A stretch of 24,475 nucleotides of DNA, taken from Willaertia magna (lineage: Eukaryota; Heterolobosea; Eutetramitea; Acrasida; Naegleriidae). The stretch is taken from assembly GCA_902984215.1 (NCBI GenBank), contig CADWAF010000964.1:1-24475 (forward strand), in the 5' to 3' direction. Shown here in pieces: positions 11,601-19,181 of the stretch. Under the pieces are notes generated by a model. The model did not search any database, was not told the DNA's origin, and saw nothing but the letters and a program-made list of their open reading frames with translations. The position numbers and the translations under genes are program-made. The first letter of the stretch is position 1. The number at the start of each line of letters is the position of its first letter.

Positions 11601-14600
11601 TATTTAAATTCATCACTGGATACCAACAGCTACAACTTTACCTTGTCAATTAAACCATCTCTTGATTTAGAGGGTTTCGTTCCACTAAGATTTGTTAAAC
11701 GAAATGGTAAGCGTGATGCACCTATTGACACAACAGATTATATTTTCACTCAAATAGATGAATTAGTTTTAATATTTATCAAAAAGATTACAATTTTCAA
11801 GAGCATTCCTTCATTCGGTGTAGAAAACGTCACAAGAACTGTTGAAACAATTTCAGATTTTAATTTTAATGCAATGACACCTTCCCCTTCATTACATTTG
11901 GATGAAAAAGTTACTTATACCTGCGAATACACATATGTAGAGAGTAATTTTTCTTTTTCTGTTACAAATTATTCCTATTCTAGCCCAGCTTCTTTCTATA
12001 ATAATGAAGGTTTAATTTGTTCAATTTACAGTCCAAATGTTGGTAACATTTTAATAGACATTTTTATTAGTAGAAATACTGGAGAAAAATTAAAGATTAA
12101 CTCCAACAACCTTATTTACAGAGTATTGGATGGTTTATTCCTTCAACCGTATTCCCATGGATCTAGGTTATACTCATATATTAGAACCGTTAACCCTTAT
12201 AATGTAGGAAAATATGCAAATTCTTCTTCTATTGACAATTTAGAAACATATGTTGATTATTTGGTGAAATTTGATAAATTTGACATCAATTTTGGCTGCA
12301 ACAAAGTTATTGACATTGGATCTACCTATCCAACTCTCAACTGTTCCATTCCAATTTTGGATACTACAGAATTATTGTCATTCAAACAATATGGTATTAC
12401 ATTATTTACCAATGATAACAAGAAAGTTGCACCATTCAGTATTGGTTGGACTCCTACTGGTTCATTACATATTTCCTCCCTTTCTCCTTTAATCATCCAA
12501 AAATCACAATCTAAACAAGAAACTAAGACGTTCACCTTTTCAATTTTAGGTGACAGTAGAGTTACTAGCTCAGCACTCCCTGAAGGCAATCTCGCAGTGT
12601 TTATTAATAATGTTGGACTTGACAATATCCCTAACAATGGAGTTTATGAAAATCTTCAAGTTTCTTTAGCTGTTCAATCAAGTTCTTTGCGTGAAAAGGT
12701 TGTATTACAATATGTCAATTTTGATTTACTTTCACCTATTGTAGATGTGGAAACTTCTTATCCTGACCAATTTATTTATATTAATGATTTTGATCAAACA
12801 AAGGTATTATTTGATGAAAATAGTAAAAGAGGTTCAATTGCTGATAGTGAAAAAATAACTGTTAAAATTACAAATAACTTAGTTACTTCTTTTATGGTAG
12901 AAAATAATATTGATTCTATTAAGTGCTATCACAAAGAAGTTAACCAATATATCACTGCAAATATTACAAAACAAAATGATTATATAATTGCGCAATGTCA
13001 ACTTAACAGATTTGTTTATTCAAATTCTAGTGCCGTTTCAAACATTGAATTGTGGTTTATTAGTCCTTTAGCTGAAAATGGAAGAATTAAGATTGCCTCA
13101 CAAACTCTTTCTTTCTATTGGTTCCCTAATGGATTATACACCATTACCAATATTGACCCAACAGCTAGTTTAGCTTCATTAACTTCTATATATCTTACTT
13201 TCAATATGCAAAATCTTCCTAAATTGACTGAGGGATATGAATGCAAATTGTTTAATACAGAGATTAGCTATTTAGAAAGACAAAAAGCTATTTTACAACA
13301 AAATTCAGATTCTGTCTTATGTCCATTTTCTTCAAAGAATGTTATAACTGGAATGTTTAAATTACAATTGATATTTAAATTGGGAAATGACGAATTTGCA
13401 ATTTCTGGTTCGTACGCTCCATATACAGTATTTGCAACTCCCCAACCTTTAACTGCAGTTGTTCCTTTTGTTGTTCTCTCAACACCAAGTACTAATGGAA
13501 CAACCAATTCATTGACATTTTATTCAACTTTCTCCTTCCTTCCAACAGGACTTTCTTGCCTTTTTGTTGATATGAATGGAGTGACCCAAATGAACAAAGT
13601 AACCTCTTATTCTACACGTTTTGATGATGTTAGCAACTCTATCTCCAACGAATTTCATTGTACATTTATTTCAGACACAAATCTATCTGATAAATTAATG
13701 ACATCACTTGTGGTTGATTTAGGAAACAGTAGAATACTAAATATTTCAGCAAACGCTATTGATTTCTTCTTATATACAAAAGATCTAAGCTGGCTTATTC
13801 CAGACAATGTTGTTACCGACATGGAAGGAAAGTATAACTTGACAAATTATTATCTACCTTCTAGTGATTTTTCTGTAAAAATAGCTGGCTCATCATTAGG
13901 AACCACTTTTAAGAATTTGGATTGTGATGGAATAAGTGAGGGAATTGTAGCTTGTGATTTTAAGAAAATTTCCATTATAAGTGTGCCTTTAACAGCTATT
14001 ACAACTATCTTCTTTACAAAAGATGCACGGGTATCAAGCATCAAAATCAAGAATTTCGTTATAGTTGATGTTTCATCTTTAAAAGAGTTTGTAGTTTTCC
14101 CTTATTTATTAGATTTCAGAATACCAAACAATCAATCCGTTTATTTCTCTAGTACTACATTGGATAGTGAAAGATTCTCAATTAAGTGTGTATACGACAA
14201 CAGAGAAGTAATTATGAGTATTGAGGGAGACTGTTCAATGGCTCCTAATAGAGATTTAAATGGAAATTTAATTGTTGGTTATAAAAATGTTTCCATTGTG
14301 TGGGATAAATATGTCCTTTCAAGTAATCACTTGGTTCATTTCATTGACACTTATCAAATTACTAAACCAGTAAATATTTATACAGAACCAATGACATTTA
14401 ACTTTACTAATGTACCAGCACCCCAAGGAAATTCTAATTATTACAGTTTCATGATAGACTTATTTGACAGAACAAGATATATCTCATCAGGCAATTGCTC
14501 CCTTACATCCTCACTTATGTGTACCATTCGTCCAATGTCATTACCTCCTCAACCCTCAACAGTAGTTTCATATTACCTAACTATCAATAGTGTTACGGCA

Positions 14601-17600
14601 TTTAGATTTAAAGGAACAACTACATTTGTAAATCCATTGATATTGTCCGTATCACCTTCTTTTATTTTAGCAAATACCACCACCTTAATTTCTATTACTG
14701 GAAGACCTTTCTTACAAGAAATTTTATCACACAAAATTGCATTAACATCAAACTCAAAATCTGTTATCCTTCCTACAAATAGAATTAGTGACACTACTCT
14801 GCAACTTAGTATTAACTTACCAGAATCCTTGTATAAAATTTCAATTTCATATGATAATGGAGCTACTTTTGCTTCAACTGGATACCCATTACGTATTTAT
14901 GGTAATGAATTTAACGTACTTGACATACAAATTTTATTTGCAACCAAGAACCACTATTTTGAAGTGCCTATGAATACCACTTCCCCAATGACAATTTACT
15001 ACGAGAATTCTTATTCCTTTGACAAATGTAAAGTTAGATTTACTGATACTGTGGTTTCTGTTACTGCTGCCTGCAATATGAACTCAGGCATATTGACCAC
15101 CAACATTCCTATTTTATGGTATTATGATTTAGTATTCCCTCGTTTGATTTCCTTCTCTGTTTCTTTTGATGATGGAAAGAATTACATTGAAAATGAACAA
15201 TTCAAAATTTGGTCTTATGACCCAGGAATGATTTCAACAATTTCATTAGATCAATATCTAGTTTCAAGTAAAGTATTGACCACAAGCTTACGTGTATATG
15301 GCCTTCCTCCAATTTCAAGTGACGTTATCCAAACCACTAAATTCAGTTTCATTAATAATAAGCAAGAATCTTTTGCAATTAATTGCATCAGTCACCTTTA
15401 TTGTCCATTGGATTTGAAGAACTTGGTATTCCCTGGAATTTTACCATTCGAATATTACAGTTTCGATAAATTAAGGATTAGATTCAAAAACGAAGTTGAA
15501 AGACTATTTATCTTGGACAAACCTTTTATTACTTATAAAAGAACATTAAATGACACAGCAACATTAACCATTGATAGATCAAATATTGTACAAGGAACAA
15601 ACACTCCTCTAATAATTTCTTCCAGCATTGAACTAAATGATGATTTGAACACTGTTCCAAATATTTTTGTAGAATTTACTTCTGTAGAAGATAATTCTAT
15701 TGTGTCATATATTGCTTCCACCTCCTTTTTATCTAAAAGTAGTTTTACCATTTATGTGGATCAAATAGATATGCTCAGTACAGTTGCTGGTTTTGCAATT
15801 ACTGCTTTACTAGTGGATGGACAAAGAATCAATAGTATTGCACCATCTTTCATAGTTTACAAAAAATTTGGTATCAACTTGGAGAATCAATATAAAAAAG
15901 CAAAGGCATTCGCTAGTGCATCTACACCAATTACAATATTAATGAATGAATTGTTCCCTATTTCTAAACTTCCAAAAACTGTTAAATATAAGGTAGTTTC
16001 TTTGAATAATGAATTATTTACTAACTTAGAAGGATCTATTGATATTTCTTACTTATTTACAACAAAGAAGAGAGACACAAAAGAAACAATGGTATCACAG
16101 ATTTCATTTGTTATTCCGGCAGTTACCAATATCTTAAAAGTTGACAAATCAGTAGTTCGTTTTCCTGCCACATTTAATTTTGGTTTCTCTCTTATTAATG
16201 ATGACCAATATGTATATACACCTTTAGCTTATGATGATAGTATTGCTGATCCTCCAATTATCATCAATTATTCTCCACTTGAACTCCCTATTCAAGAAAC
16301 AACAATGACTATGATTGTAAAAGCATCTTCTGTGATTAATCCTGACAATACTTTATGTATTTATAGAGATACATTAGGAACTAATAATTCAATCACTGTT
16401 CAAGCAATAAGTTTAGGGGACTCTTTCTCTTATAGTTGTTTAATTAACACAAAAGAGTTATTAGAAAAATTGAACATAAAGAATACCTTAGAATTCTCAC
16501 TTTCCATGAAATCAAACACTGATGAAAGCAGACAATCCTATATTGTACCTATTTTCCAACCATTTACAATTGACTCTTTCACACCTTTGTCTGGACGAAC
16601 AACTGGTAATTATTCTGTAACATTTAAAGGCAACTTCCCAATTCATCCAAGAGAAGAATACTATACATCAAGAGGAAGAATGTTATTCAAATGTAAATTT
16701 GGGATTCGTGAATGTCCTAAATCATGTGTAAGAATTTCTTCAAATACCATTGAATGTAGTGTTATTGCAAGTAATCCAGTTTCCTTAGTAGACATTTACC
16801 TTACAAGAGACAATTCACATTTTGCACCGTCACCCCACAAATTTGAATATTTAGGTTGTGGACCTGGAAGTGAACAAAATTCTTTTACTGACGATTGTAC
16901 CAGTTGCAAACCTGGAAGTTACAAAAATCAAACAAATGGCCCATGCTTTGCCTGTCCTATTGGATATTATGGTAGTGAATATGGTTTATTGGAATGTAAA
17001 AAATGTCCAGATCCTATTGCTATTACTCTTTCAGAGGGATCAACCAGCGAAAGTGATTGTGGTTGTCCAGCAGAAAAGTATTACTTTGACATATTCAAAA
17101 AGAAATGTTTCCCATGTCCTGAAGGAGCTGAATGTCCATATTTCAATACCACTTCTCCTTCTGTTCAAAAAGGTTATTGGAATTCTAAAGATGAACCATA
17201 CACTTTTTATTCTTGCAGTCCTGCTGACAGTTGTAATCCTGGTGCTTATGGTAATTGTTCCTATGAATATTCTGGTTTTAGATGTGGTGAATGTGCTGAT
17301 GGTTATTATAGAAGTACTAGAAAATGTATGGCTTGCTCTAAATTAGCACCTCTTTACTTAACTTTATTAATTGTTGGTGCCTTAATATTATTTGGTATTT
17401 TCTTTGCATTATCATCCATCAAAGTTCACCATTTATCATCCCTTTCAATTGCATTATTCTTCTTCCAAGTTGTGACTGTCTTTACAAAGTTTGACATTGA
17501 ATTCCCTGAAGAAATTAAAGGTTTATTTGCAGCAAGTTCATCTTCAACCCTTAACTTTGATTTTATCCAATTCCAATGTATTATTCCTATCGGTTTCGTT

Positions 17601-19181
17601 CCTCTTTGGATTATTAAGATGTGTATTCCAATTATGATATTAGCTGCCTTTACCTTTTTGTACATATTTGGTGAAATTAGAAATATATTTGCTAAGTATT
17701 GTGGTAGTAAAATAAGATTAAAGAAATTAGGTATTGATTCATTATTTAAGGAATCCATGGAAAGATTGACAAAAGAAGATCAATTAAAAAAGATTCCTGA
17801 AAAAATTAAATTTACTCTTGCAGGTATTAAACTTTCAATCAAGAAGAGTCTTTACAAATTACAACATAGTTTTGTTGATTTATTAACAACAGTTTCTACA
17901 AGACAACAAATGAAAGAATATTTAAATAAGTGTATTCACTCCTTCGTTACATTATTATCTTTAGCATATATGTACATTATTCAAACTTCAGCAGATATCT
18001 TCCTTTGTAAAGATCAACCTAATGGTACAAAGAGTTTAGAACAAGCACCTTACATTACATGTTTTGAAGGTTCATGGTGGGTTATGTTCCCATTCTCAGT
18101 TGTCTATTTTGTTATTTTTGGTTTAGGTGCAGGTCTATTCTTTACATATACTGGTATAAGATACAGAAATTTAAAACTTTCCAGTGAAAAAACATTTATC
18201 CAAAGATTTAGATTTTTATTTGAAAAGTTTAAGGCAAGATTTTTCTATTATGAAAGTATTATTACTGCCAGAAAATTGGTTTTCTCAGTATTATATATAT
18301 TTTTAAAACCATTATTGACAATTTCAATTGGTTTCGTTTTAATCTTTATTTCGTTTATGATTCACATTCAATTAATTCCATATAAGAAGAAGATGCACAA
18401 TTTAATTGAATATATCACTCTATTGGCAACATTATTTACATTATTCTTTGGGGTTGTATTTTTCTACGATCCAGTTAAATTGCAAGGTATTGCTTGGATT
18501 AGGACATTTGCCTTAGTTATGACAATTGTTATCTTTGTTGGAACAAGTGCTATTTTAATTTTACTTGTTTTATGGGATATTAGAACTAGAATGAAGAAGG
18601 AAGATAAAAAGATTAAACAAAGAATGGAAACAATGAAAAAGAATACCGAAACAGAAACAGATAATGTTGAATATAGTCAACAATATAAAGAAATGGTTGT
18701 ATTTGGTATAGAATTAGATGAATTAGACGATGAAGATCCACATACAGAAAAGAATGAAAATATTAATGATGTTTTACTTAATTTATTCTCAAAGGAAAGA
18801 CGTAGAAGAAAGGCTTCATCTCTTAAGACAAAAGGTAATAAAATCTTAAAGAAGATTAAGAAGAAGAAACGTAATAATCAACAAGGAAATGATGATGCAC
18901 CAACTGAGACCGCTTCTGACTCAGAAATAGAATTAGAAACCACTGCAGATTTAAATACTGAAACTATGAGTACTGTTAGATATAGTGTTGATACTTCTTC
19001 AACGATTGATGATAATGTTATTAAAACTGAAAATACAAGTGGTTCAGGATCAGGTTCTAACAATGACAAACACTTATCTGTTACTACAACTGAGGACGAG
19101 CAATCAACTAATTCTTCTCAAGTATCTAAGGATGATAAACCATTGAATGAAACTCAAACTCCACCAAAAACAAATACCTGA
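2688..19181 (+). CDS. Giant RCC1/EGF/TIG multi-pass surface protein (5497 aa)
   Basis: A single uninterrupted frame. The first ATG is preceded by an in-frame stop at 2676 and opens with a signal peptide of about 23 residues ending near VYSQ. Domain order: RCC1-type propeller blades mixed with EGF-like modules (about 30-1413); a very long beta-rich ectodomain with IPT/TIG-like stretches and many N-glycosylation sequons (about 1414-4625); a clear TIG domain (about 4626-4722); a Cys-rich GCC2/GCC3 (ephrin-receptor-like) stalk (4724-4883); about nine membrane helices (4886-5296); and a 200-residue charged cytoplasmic tail. About 88 percent of the chain would lie outside the cell. This suggests an adhesion or receptor role, but no ligand or signalling motif is visible and no named homologue is recognised. 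The gene has no intron although its neighbours do. It converges on and overlaps the ankyrin gene by 78 bp. An upstream non-coding exon is possible, since the start lacks the A-run seen elsewhere. Confidence 0.88.
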   Translation: MRNITFFLIVFLFIYQYVNFVYSQSENDVTPNSPVIAGFTVAFGDSGYCTLRGTSGNRLIKPNPNRWPTPGWNLIYYYGFSCPARARPGYRTLSPDDFVKLGVGYNFVIGLEYQNLYPNNGTVRFVGNGDNTNGQLAIDRIDSTPPFVFDPVLGYEIEIAESLPLTQMEALLDNTTLLENNVNRKFQDWRYPKIDDFGLDFNPNSILQNFYTCRDNTFIILRNGEIYGMGSNRFYSLSVNNTEQKYFNRPTRLIDIEHLVKIDNDWVKQFYCGHNVNFLITNNNRIIVFGRNDLGQLGLGPSNLIGSGIKPIVHPFLTYYSQNIAQVTKFSFGFNTTYVLFEDGSVFCSGLNDVSQCGLGINDNIIHTFTRLPFPVKVEQVSSTGKAVFFKTQLAKFYSAGSNRGGVLGLGSYNENFVASTPIYMSLIGHSVDGTIHDGFQQWHLFYQNFTGVYGIGSNHFGQLGISPTTDKELMYPYPIVHPMADVMTSIINGHCTFRGWGLSSLNCDKNVLIPHKVHTYFNGSYFEIGMFCNPKGGYFNVTSGQCNCYPGWEDFSCHKLIQENSCNRKTDNDNFQSNLNFCSCDEGYYGDNCEYQAVPRKIYSFTRNKYLDKYSVGERMFDFTQLSRISSTHSFALSHLNNKKVYVFGTNNEKGQFANGYATKNMLQNTIQIATAFEQQAILENSTIVKVFPMKTQSILFLSNQKVYVTLSEMNNNSNLRLLMENVKNVFCSEVNCFMIDINDDVYGIFNNLYNQLGLKEYLNNYYVDTPTKVSLLKKDVHGKIVNIYPSNVNTFFVNEFGSCFCIGNNGNYQLGLGHNRDIKDFIVPILLSRIIVQVKSNEYFTTLLTLDSNYFHMGKNIIGTPLNADFVKFPTLIGILASEKVYLLGNDYTITKSPSGFNMRYAIGNQLLTEPSGKIVDVGRMGDELIGIIAQSQNIIYCEYGSLSLNGDSCVCEPGYNGTKCDVPICDLVNCTDGCIGPNICKRKTGTEINIDYNSLHLFGDPYYLQGYGATRNIFKPFVSRNIQAHTSGKDFSMFIEYNNSVSIKMIGENLYGQFGLGGPYQVSLNKKIVTAIPFTNQIIENTVFLIPILYDGEQLDNIVAGYNFVIVLTKSGSLYSVGDNSFGQLGLGDTSPRYFLTKINLGEKVLSVNCQSYHCISVGFSGKVYSWGNNHFSQICQSNGNNILQPTVINFSHLPVNILKNKFVLGENITLFFDNIGNLYSCGYVNIPTDYYNNGYLFRKLPLFNLGNNFDISQVPDRFYSSLCLKNGNSSEIYYCFGKNEQGQLGFGNLLNINGSSPVKHPIINSGIFYYLTPNITIYSNESVLSYFGDGKLLNENVNTDSILLPTIKIFANNFPGRIIFKDIAANHHFGYIVTNQLHCNRRGVYSLEFNGACSCNSGYTGNNCEISTSLSTNLIPNGIPVIISNGQYSSIMHLPQFSFDLLGNIPNGFNMSRDNWRLTSNFNQSISLGSESVELLFQISTFSILNVDMDFYIENTSVQRISLHTQSNSTKENIYKTTVTFIDTNITSIQFNIEYFTTGQGLDKTMENQLLKGYYRVNSTDNFKILGNTIATKEFNSKQFLESEQIQRMNMLYQFHSKNYADSTWTNSSDTLLARCQSSSSIQCDTKTNLQTTMITSITLDNSDFFSYSLFPILNDIAFKELVSFKSNAIKSIQYPIDEVFNFDLSTDLKLINISNNYNLEQSSLYFDLSRLSRNDIFIDGSYSNICDIPFVDLITHGHKYNFNNTNMFCMNPSLNDERWCKPIVFKNNVITLPRFFEKRNLVLQLDHKALCLELLTKEPSQISYYMIYPNNTKVDLLNEKVKISKRNDGNVELVISNFNEQIFIDASADYIDIGLLYTYPDYPIVQSLNGTIRLNYLKKISIDSVYPYIQSRASTFNITLRSNEISYFTDVSDLYCITDFSFSSLVNNVCSVTSGPELNQKLHVGIFHKSKLNSALSMELLGNTTVYTVELALIPNIITLPGIPTVVSTETYAPINFIDIMNNDRLELMDNSLNQYLFALNDTDGILSISEFRTNIILDDVFASTSNIKFNDITLNSTLEYVTVRQQTIASISPLISFDEDVNVLLHLEKQLALSGSLNNSIELRCKNLLNGELFQATTFDFQNINCSLLGIGNRTEKFDLTIEAKIGGFVNSTWFSITHNALTFIHYAKGVEATLTHSCYFDSVYFVKGYNPSSKIVLKLNSYNIPTSEYSSFACYAYSSPDPVILPTPTLDPNEFVCIVNFRDPGINYFGIAYKGVPISSNATFYVLNNNVFYDSAPKIAPFGNDTLSVYYYHTIANPYHTDPIFTFTYSCVIMSLDNGTVAETNELEIVKIDENHYYSKWTFRDLKNITLPEVFYYASIWARYKDQASQYIGRTIYFINPKRIEKLNPFIAYIPDVSTFRTKITTNDDKLFFDTNSKLTDIVENVHQGVSCLIFDIGNLTLKALVPMISTLPAKLQYSHTCDFSTLNITNWPKAVEVSLGSYIKEDNVIFEATNRTIFYTQHELLTFNFYKSPILKSNTEQVTLPFVKLQDYRTYLLNYELLPATLESTTIGNCEQNVLQFTCNTTFSNIHFSLPAVQKYGLQITLTYPKFNVSQLLLIDDYVYYEEILIDNYIPFVADYRTTTNITVVQGKLQTTRKLNELFTYVFKLENTVSNIFSISNGTFYVITDYSSFSKTTDSTASFNFVGLWRGHEIPITNTRSIRFTELFTSPNVLPATATITLQIVLDMAIPTPINSQYQLLLGDKTYFSCDIISFNTLSCTGMPPTLPKSINDIVVSLFDGNIIVTKFHLPVILYKTTAISLVSPNVLIAGTSYNTTVNIEDSSFGDISTLGYKVLCSVTDGNYTGYVVNPQSLQCEFSNLNIGRKTLSINLVFNENHRIPSISSFSTVDISKDFEVINQPKVSLYPSEQQTVYYTDREQDIVLTVSLTNTTFQYNQVLYDISKDLTVIKKDKLVDSITYLNSSLDTNSYNFTLSIKPSLDLEGFVPLRFVKRNGKRDAPIDTTDYIFTQIDELVLIFIKKITIFKSIPSFGVENVTRTVETISDFNFNAMTPSPSLHLDEKVTYTCEYTYVESNFSFSVTNYSYSSPASFYNNEGLICSIYSPNVGNILIDIFISRNTGEKLKINSNNLIYRVLDGLFLQPYSHGSRLYSYIRTVNPYNVGKYANSSSIDNLETYVDYLVKFDKFDINFGCNKVIDIGSTYPTLNCSIPILDTTELLSFKQYGITLFTNDNKKVAPFSIGWTPTGSLHISSLSPLIIQKSQSKQETKTFTFSILGDSRVTSSALPEGNLAVFINNVGLDNIPNNGVYENLQVSLAVQSSSLREKVVLQYVNFDLLSPIVDVETSYPDQFIYINDFDQTKVLFDENSKRGSIADSEKITVKITNNLVTSFMVENNIDSIKCYHKEVNQYITANITKQNDYIIAQCQLNRFVYSNSSAVSNIELWFISPLAENGRIKIASQTLSFYWFPNGLYTITNIDPTASLASLTSIYLTFNMQNLPKLTEGYECKLFNTEISYLERQKAILQQNSDSVLCPFSSKNVITGMFKLQLIFKLGNDEFAISGSYAPYTVFATPQPLTAVVPFVVLSTPSTNGTTNSLTFYSTFSFLPTGLSCLFVDMNGVTQMNKVTSYSTRFDDVSNSISNEFHCTFISDTNLSDKLMTSLVVDLGNSRILNISANAIDFFLYTKDLSWLIPDNVVTDMEGKYNLTNYYLPSSDFSVKIAGSSLGTTFKNLDCDGISEGIVACDFKKISIISVPLTAITTIFFTKDARVSSIKIKNFVIVDVSSLKEFVVFPYLLDFRIPNNQSVYFSSTTLDSERFSIKCVYDNREVIMSIEGDCSMAPNRDLNGNLIVGYKNVSIVWDKYVLSSNHLVHFIDTYQITKPVNIYTEPMTFNFTNVPAPQGNSNYYSFMIDLFDRTRYISSGNCSLTSSLMCTIRPMSLPPQPSTVVSYYLTINSVTAFRFKGTTTFVNPLILSVSPSFILANTTTLISITGRPFLQEILSHKIALTSNSKSVILPTNRISDTTLQLSINLPESLYKISISYDNGATFASTGYPLRIYGNEFNVLDIQILFATKNHYFEVPMNTTSPMTIYYENSYSFDKCKVRFTDTVVSVTAACNMNSGILTTNIPILWYYDLVFPRLISFSVSFDDGKNYIENEQFKIWSYDPGMISTISLDQYLVSSKVLTTSLRVYGLPPISSDVIQTTKFSFINNKQESFAINCISHLYCPLDLKNLVFPGILPFEYYSFDKLRIRFKNEVERLFILDKPFITYKRTLNDTATLTIDRSNIVQGTNTPLIISSSIELNDDLNTVPNIFVEFTSVEDNSIVSYIASTSFLSKSSFTIYVDQIDMLSTVAGFAITALLVDGQRINSIAPSFIVYKKFGINLENQYKKAKAFASASTPITILMNELFPISKLPKTVKYKVVSLNNELFTNLEGSIDISYLFTTKKRDTKETMVSQISFVIPAVTNILKVDKSVVRFPATFNFGFSLINDDQYVYTPLAYDDSIADPPIIINYSPLELPIQETTMTMIVKASSVINPDNTLCIYRDTLGTNNSITVQAISLGDSFSYSCLINTKELLEKLNIKNTLEFSLSMKSNTDESRQSYIVPIFQPFTIDSFTPLSGRTTGNYSVTFKGNFPIHPREEYYTSRGRMLFKCKFGIRECPKSCVRISSNTIECSVIASNPVSLVDIYLTRDNSHFAPSPHKFEYLGCGPGSEQNSFTDDCTSCKPGSYKNQTNGPCFACPIGYYGSEYGLLECKKCPDPIAITLSEGSTSESDCGCPAEKYYFDIFKKKCFPCPEGAECPYFNTTSPSVQKGYWNSKDEPYTFYSCSPADSCNPGAYGNCSYEYSGFRCGECADGYYRSTRKCMACSKLAPLYLTLLIVGALILFGIFFALSSIKVHHLSSLSIALFFFQVVTVFTKFDIEFPEEIKGLFAASSSSTLNFDFIQFQCIIPIGFVPLWIIKMCIPIMILAAFTFLYIFGEIRNIFAKYCGSKIRLKKLGIDSLFKESMERLTKEDQLKKIPEKIKFTLAGIKLSIKKSLYKLQHSFVDLLTTVSTRQQMKEYLNKCIHSFVTLLSLAYMYIIQTSADIFLCKDQPNGTKSLEQAPYITCFEGSWWVMFPFSVVYFVIFGLGAGLFFTYTGIRYRNLKLSSEKTFIQRFRFLFEKFKARFFYYESIITARKLVFSVLYIFLKPLLTISIGFVLIFISFMIHIQLIPYKKKMHNLIEYITLLATLFTLFFGVVFFYDPVKLQGIAWIRTFALVMTIVIFVGTSAILILLVLWDIRTRMKKEDKKIKQRMETMKKNTETETDNVEYSQQYKEMVVFGIELDELDDEDPHTEKNENINDVLLNLFSKERRRRKASSLKTKGNKILKKIKKKKRNNQQGNDDAPTETASDSEIELETTADLNTETMSTVRYSVDTSSTIDDNVIKTENTSGSGSGSNNDKHLSVTTTEDEQSTNSSQVSKDDKPLNETQTPPKTNT
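3055..6930 (+). other. RCC1-blade and EGF-like region of the giant protein
   Basis: RCC1 signature turns (G-x-N-x-x-x-Q-L-G-L-G type) recur near residues 227, 288, 347, 398, 454, 647, 748, 806, 1051, 1122, 1172 and 1282, for example YSVGDNSFGQLGLGD and YCFGKNEQGQLGFG, with weaker copies near 125, 1228 and 1333. EGF-like cysteine modules ending in GYxGxxCE or similar punctuate them near residues 533-560, 567-595, 944-988 and 1387-1413. This gives about three propeller-sized blocks, each closed by an EGF-like knot. Blade spacing of 50-75 residues fits RCC1. Several blades have lost the QLGLG core. RCC1 propellers are usually protein-interaction platforms, and extracellular ones are less studied. 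Confidence 0.85.
6931..16562 (+). other. Beta-rich, TIG-like repeat ectodomain of the giant protein
   Basis: About 3200 residues rich in Ser, Thr, Asn, Ile and Val, with alternating hydrophobic strands, frequent N-x-S/T sequons and few cysteines. Recurrent segment openings of the form S-x-x-P-x-x-hydrophobic followed by Asn/Thr and a hydrophobic strand resemble IPT/TIG immunoglobulin-like folds. Examples are IDSVYPYIQSRASTFNITL, ISLVSPNVLIAGTSYNTTV and ILSVSPSFILANTTTLISI. Repeats are too divergent to delimit by eye. A stacked beta-sandwich stalk is the likely shape. Confidence 0.5.
16563..17341 (+). other. TIG domain plus Cys-rich GCC2/GCC3-like stalk
   Basis: Residues 4626-4722 begin with the TIG hallmark IDSFTPLSGRTTGNYSVTF and carry paired cysteines. 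Residues 4724-4823 hold CxxCxPGxY and CxxCPxGYYG repeats typical of GCC2/GCC3, the ephrin-receptor-like domains. Residues 4829-4885 hold a GYW...C...C..GY..RCGECADGYYRS..KC module that typically comes just before the membrane helices in protist multi-pass proteins of this type. The stalk ends one residue pair before the first helix. Confidence 0.8.
17343..18575 (+). other. Multi-pass membrane domain of the giant protein (about nine helices)
   Basis: Hydrophobic spans lie at residues 4886-4908, 4915-4934, about 4970-4994, 5083-5106, 5129-5155, 5196-5208 and 5209-5229 (a hairpin pair), 5239-5260 and 5270-5296. With the N-terminus outside, nine spans put every Lys/Arg-rich loop (4996-5080, 5157-5195, 5232-5237) and the tail inside, and put the sequon NGT near 5112 outside. 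The topology is therefore self-consistent. It does not match classical seven-helix receptors by eye. Confidence 0.7.
18576..19178 (+). other. Charged cytoplasmic tail of the giant protein
   Basis: About 200 residues with alternating basic clusters (RTRMKKEDKKIK, KERRRRKASSLK, KKIKKKKR) and acidic stretches (ELDELDDEDPH), then a Ser/Thr/Asp-rich end with SGSGSGS. It appears disordered. RRRRKASS resembles a basophilic-kinase phosphosite. No catalytic domain is seen. Confidence 0.6.

Noticed and set aside
11692..11730. Possible furin-type cleavage site (KRNGKR) in the giant ectodomain
   Set aside because: The P4 position is not Arg, so the R-x-K/R-R consensus is not met. Dibasic pairs are expected by chance in a 5497-residue protein.
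2926..19069. Many frames of 60-160 codons inside the giant gene on both strands
   Set aside because: They are shadows of the main frame in other frames, with repetitive or hydrophobic random-looking products and no domain.
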